Shown here piece after piece: positions 15,053 through 17,325 of a stretch of DNA of 17,325 bases. The notes below the pieces were generated by a model. It did no database searches and was not told where the DNA came from. It was given only the letters and a program-made list of their open reading frames with translations. The translations under genes and the position numbers were made by a program. The DNA lies in NCBI GenBank assembly GCA_003500165.1, contig DNSZ01000231.1, forward strand, positions 2,772-20,096. The letters are read 5' to 3'. The number at the start of each line of letters is the position of its first letter. The stretch's first letter is position 1. This DNA comes from Paracoccaceae bacterium (GTDB taxonomy: Bacteria; Pseudomonadota; Alphaproteobacteria; Rhodobacterales; Rhodobacteraceae).

Positions 15053-16354
15053 TCAGCGGCCAACCCCGGCATAGGCGGCAAAGCCTGCCTCGGCGGCCGT
15101 TTCGGCGTCATAGATATTGCGCAGATCGGCCAGAACGCGCGGGCCGCTTCGGGTGATCCGTTTCAGGTCGAGCGCGCGAAACTCGTTCCATTCGGTCAGG
15201 ATCACGACCGCGTCGGCGCCATCGGCCGCGGCATAGGCATCCTCGGCCCAGGTCACGCCGGGCAGCAGGGCCTCGCCCTCGCGCCGGCCCTGCGGGTCGG
15301 TCACGCGAACCCGCGCGCCGCCGCCGACCAGCGCGGGCACGATGGTCAGCGACGGCGCCTCGCGCATGTCGTCGGTATTGGGCTTGAAGGTCACGCCCAG
15401 CACCGCGATCGTCCTGCCGTTGAACGACCCGTCGAGCAGCTCGCGCAGCTTCTCGATCATCCGGCGCTTCATCGCCTCGTTGACCTCGATCACCGTTTCG
15501 GTGATCCGCATCGGCGTTCCGTGTTCCTGCCCGATCCGGGCCAGGGCGCGGGTGTCCTTGGGAAAGCACGAACCGCCAAAGCCCGGGCCGGCATGCAGGA
15601 AGGTGCGGCCGATACGGTTGTCGAGGCCCATGCCCTTGGCGACAGATTTCACATCGGCGCCAGTCGCCTCGCACAGCGCGGCGATCTCGTTGATGAAGGT
15701 GATCTTGGTGGCCAGAAAGGCGTTGGCGGCGTATTTGATCATCTCCGCCGATTCGAGGCTCGTGGTGACGATCGGAAACTCGCGCAGGAAGAGCGGGCGG
15801 TAGACCTCCGCCATCACCTCGGCGGCGCGATCGGATTCGACGCCCACCACCACCCGGTCGGGCCGCATGAAATCGTCGATCGCGGCGCCCTCGCGCAGGA
15901 ATTCGGGGTTCGAGGCGATGTCGAAATCGGCGTCCGGACGGGCGGTGCGGATCGCCTCGGCGACTTGGCGGTTGGTGCCGACGGGCACCGTCGATTTCAC
16001 CACGACCACCGTATGGCCGGTCAGCGCCGCGGCGATTTCGGCCGCCGCGCCCATCACATAGGTCAGATCGGCATGGCCGTCGCCACGCCGGGTCGGCGTG
16101 CCGACGGCGATGAAGACCGCCTCGGCGCCCGCCACCGCGGCCGCCAGATCGCCGCTGAAGCTCAGCCGCCCGGCCTCGACATTGCGGCGCATCAGATCTT
16201 CTAGCCCGGGTTCGAAGATCGGCACCCGGCCGGCGGTCAGCGCGTCGATCTTGGACGGGTCGCGATCGACACAGACAACTTCGTGTCCGAAATCCGAAAA
16301 ACAGACGCCGGAGACAAGGCCGACATAGCCGGTGCCGATCATCGCGATGCGCAT
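15053..16354 (-). CDS. ugd: UDP-glucose 6-dehydrogenase
   Basis: This 433-residue cytosolic enzyme oxidises UDP-glucose to UDP-glucuronate with two NAD+, providing a precursor for acidic exopolysaccharide, capsule or LPS sugars. It has an N-terminal Rossmann motif GTGYVG (7-12), VGTPTRRGDGHADL (84-97), KSTVPVGT (120-127), EFLREGAAI (151-159), Lys207/Asn211 in MIKYAANAF, and the catalytic Cys263 in GFGGSCFPKD. The C-terminal UDP-binding domain includes GVTFKPNTDDMREAPS. Length is normal. The ATG at 16354 has GGAGG five bases upstream. It appears to be a single-gene unit with its own long upstream region shared with mraZ. It could supply precursor to the glycosyltransferase at 3338-5263, but nothing in the sequence proves the link. 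Confidence 0.96.
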   Translation of the reverse strand: MRIAMIGTGYVGLVSGVCFSDFGHEVVCVDRDPSKIDALTAGRVPIFEPGLEDLMRRNVEAGRLSFSGDLAAAVAGAEAVFIAVGTPTRRGDGHADLTYVMGAAAEIAAALTGHTVVVVKSTVPVGTNRQVAEAIRTARPDADFDIASNPEFLREGAAIDDFMRPDRVVVGVESDRAAEVMAEVYRPLFLREFPIVTTSLESAEMIKYAANAFLATKITFINEIAALCEATGADVKSVAKGMGLDNRIGRTFLHAGPGFGGSCFPKDTRALARIGQEHGTPMRITETVIEVNEAMKRRMIEKLRELLDGSFNGRTIAVLGVTFKPNTDDMREAPSLTIVPALVGGGARVRVTDPQGRREGEALLPGVTWAEDAYAAADGADAVVILTEWNEFRALDLKRITRSGPRVLADLRNIYDAETAAEAGFAAYAGVGR

Positions 16355-16421
16355 GGGGGCCTCCGCCGCTCGGTGCGCGGTTCAGTGGCCAAGCCGGCGG
16401 TTGGTGTCAATGGCCCGCCGA

Positions 16422-16451
16422 GGCATGGGCCGGCATGGGCCGCCGGTGGGC
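16422..16451 (+). repeat. Tandem GGCATGGGCC repeat with a third TGGGC
   Basis: GGCATGGGCC occurs twice in perfect tandem (16422-16441). TGGGC then recurs, so the TGGGC starts fall at 16426, 16436 and 16447. This 10/11-bp spacing resembles MraZ operators (TGGGN repeats every 10 bp), but it lies 445 nt before mraZ and only 72-97 nt before ugd. Confidence 0.4.
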
Positions 16452-16480
16452 CGAATCGCTTTTCGCGCGGCATGGCCCGG

Positions 16481-16506
16481 CAACTGTGGCCCGCGGGACA
16501 CAGTTG
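16481..16506. promoter_or_regulatory. Perfect inverted repeat CAACTGTG-N10-CACAGTTG
   Basis: Two perfect 8-nt arms flank a 10-nt centre that itself contains CCCGCGGG. It lies 127 nt upstream of the ugd start. The size and symmetry suit a dimeric regulator site; which protein would bind is unknown. Confidence 0.45.
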
Positions 16507-16821
16507 GCCCAGCCGCATATCGGCCGGCTTTTGCGTGCAACCACAACACTTGGTGTTCGGCGGGGGAAACGGCGCGAAGCGTGCTCTTCCCTACGGCATC
16601 CCATCCAGTTCCATAAGAAAATAGTTGCAAACCATGATTTCCCATGCCAGACCTTGTTCATCGGCAGAGACGGAACAAAGGGCGTCAAGACCCACCTCCC
16701 AAACGCAGGTTTCATACAGGCCCCGTTTTCTGACCGACAAAACGAGATCCGGCGCGGACGCGAGCAGACATCTCCCCCAGGTGGCGCCGCAGTCGGACAG
16801 GCCCAGAGATGGGACGGGGGC

Positions 16822-16855
16822 CGCGGGCCGGACTATGGCAGCAGTCCGGCCCGCG
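16822..16855 (+). terminator. Perfect 13-bp hairpin upstream of mraZ
   Basis: The arms CGCGGGCCGGACT and AGTCCGGCCCGCG pair perfectly around an 8-nt loop and are followed on + by TTCTCGTT, which is moderately T-rich. It ends 40 nt before the mraZ GTG. It may be an intrinsic terminator of a short upstream + transcript, an attenuator in the mraZ leader, or an operator. Confidence 0.5.
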
Positions 16856-16883
16856 TTCTCGTTCCGGATACCGGGCGCGAGGC

Positions 16884-16888
16884 AGGAG
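16884..16888 (+). promoter_or_regulatory. mraZ: Ribosome binding site fixing the GTG start of mraZ
   Basis: AGGAG lies 7 nt before the GTG at 16896. No in-frame ATG exists at the conserved MraZ N-terminus, so this site decides the start. Confidence 0.8.
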
Positions 16889-16895
16889 ACGGCAG

Positions 16896-17325
16896 GTGGC
16901 GCGGACGTTCCGGGGCGAAGGCGTCCACAAGGTGGACGGGAAGGGCCGGGTATCGATCCCCGCCGCGTTTCGCCGCGTTCTGGAAAGCAATGATCCCGAC
17001 TGGACCGAGGGGCTGAACCCCAGCCTGGTGCTCGTCTATGGCGATGCCCGGTGGAATCACATTGAAGGCTACCACATGGCCGCGATGGCCGATCTTGACG
17101 CCCGGATCGCGGCCTTGCCGCGCGGGTCGCGCAGCCGGCGGTTGCTGGAAAAGCTGTTCTCGGGCCAGGCGCTGCCCTCGCAGGTCGACGAGAACGGTCG
17201 GATCGTGCTGCCGCAACGGCTGCGCGACAAGATCGGCCTGAAGGGCGAGGCCTTGTTCATCGCCACCGGCGACACCTTCCAGATCTGGGAGCCCGGGCGC
17301 TGGGCCGAGCGTGAGGCCGAAATGG
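16896..17325 (+). CDS. mraZ: MraZ, transcriptional regulator of the division/cell-wall cluster (3' end outside the window)
   Basis: The frame from GTG 16896 runs to the window end (143 codons plus one base) and begins VARTFRGEGVHKVDGKGRVS. MraZ is a ring-forming DNA-binding protein that controls its own dcw operon (mraZ, rsmH/mraW, ftsL, ftsI, mur genes). Two SpoVT-AbrB half-domains are visible: DGKGRVSIPAAFR (14-26) and DENGRIVLPQRLR (98-110). The segment DWTEGLNPSLVLVYGD between them matches the longer alphaproteobacterial form. The family is about 150-170 residues, so most of the protein is present. The start is set by the AGGAG at 16884. Clear MraZ boxes directly upstream are not seen. 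Confidence 0.95.
   Translation, partial: MARTFRGEGVHKVDGKGRVSIPAAFRRVLESNDPDWTEGLNPSLVLVYGDARWNHIEGYHMAAMADLDARIAALPRGSRSRRLLEKLFSGQALPSQVDENGRIVLPQRLRDKIGLKGEALFIATGDTFQIWEPGRWAEREAEM

Larger units (their letters stand above)
16355..16895. other. Divergent ugd/mraZ intergenic region rich in inverted repeats, no gene supported
   Basis: This 541-nt spacer is less GC-rich than its surroundings around 16600-16745. Open frames on both strands lack motifs and are judged non-coding. It holds tandem TGGGC repeats (16422-16451), three inverted repeats (16481-16506; AACAC-TTG-GTGTT at 16545-16557; CGTTTT-N9-AAAACG at 16724-16744) and a perfect 13-bp hairpin (16822-16855). I looked for RNase P RNA, which sits upstream of mraZ in some alphaproteobacteria; its conserved GAGGAAAGTCCGGGC segment is absent. 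An unannotated small RNA ending at the 13-bp hairpin is possible. Confidence 0.6.

Noticed and set aside
16355..16895. RNase P RNA (rnpB) expected upstream of mraZ in some alphaproteobacteria
   Set aside because: The universal GAGGAAAGTCCGGGC segment and the 3' conserved region are not present.
16625..16993. A 122-codon + frame overlapping the mraZ start
   Set aside because: It is out of frame with the conserved MraZ sequence, covers the 13-bp hairpin and shows no protein family features.

Overview
The window is high-GC DNA of a bacterium that is almost certainly an alphaproteobacterium of the order Rhodobacterales. This rests on the form of several proteins: ArgC with a TGCNAATG active-site segment, a UbiH-type hydroxylase ending its FAD region in AEAAHVIPPIGAQGLN, an MraZ beginning VARTFRGEGVHKVD, and a holin/endolysin pair of the gene-transfer-agent (GTA) type. 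Most genes are housekeeping or envelope genes. No insertion sequence, tRNA, rRNA or CRISPR array was seen.

Layout. A possible tail of an upstream gene (to 95) is followed by a short AlkB-type membrane hydroxylase (216-1247) and two tandem paralogous small secreted proteins (1244-2033), all on +. Converging on these is a long minus-strand run. In transcription order it is zur, znuC, znuB, carA, a membrane glycosyltransferase with an N-terminal MshEN-like (cyclic-di-GMP receptor type) domain, and a ubiquinone-pathway hydroxylase. znuA is divergent from zur, and a perfect Zur-type palindrome lies between them, so this is a complete zinc-uptake regulon. A second minus-strand run is argC, ccmE, endolysin, holin. 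ilvC (+) diverges from argC and converges on an RTX calcium-binding repeat protein (-). Upstream of that lies ugd (-), and then mraZ (+), the first gene of the division and cell-wall cluster, which is cut by the window end.

How it fits together. The most interesting layer is regulatory. An exact CtrA-type site (TTAA-N7-TTAA) lies just upstream of the c-di-GMP-type glycosyltransferase. A one-mismatch version lies just upstream of the endolysin/holin pair. In Rhodobacter capsulatus the CckA/ChpT/CtrA pathway and c-di-GMP both govern GTA production and release, so the window may hold two outputs of one regulon: envelope polysaccharide and GTA lysis.

A second unexplained signal is a degenerate family of short intergenic repeats. 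Its end reads TGATACCA, and in three of the four copies seen it starts exactly at the stop codon of a gene; two copies are identical at 35 of 45 ungapped positions. Both convergent gene pairs that carry this repeat also carry a GC-rich hairpin beside it. The ugd-mraZ spacer (541 nt) holds several strong inverted repeats of unknown role.
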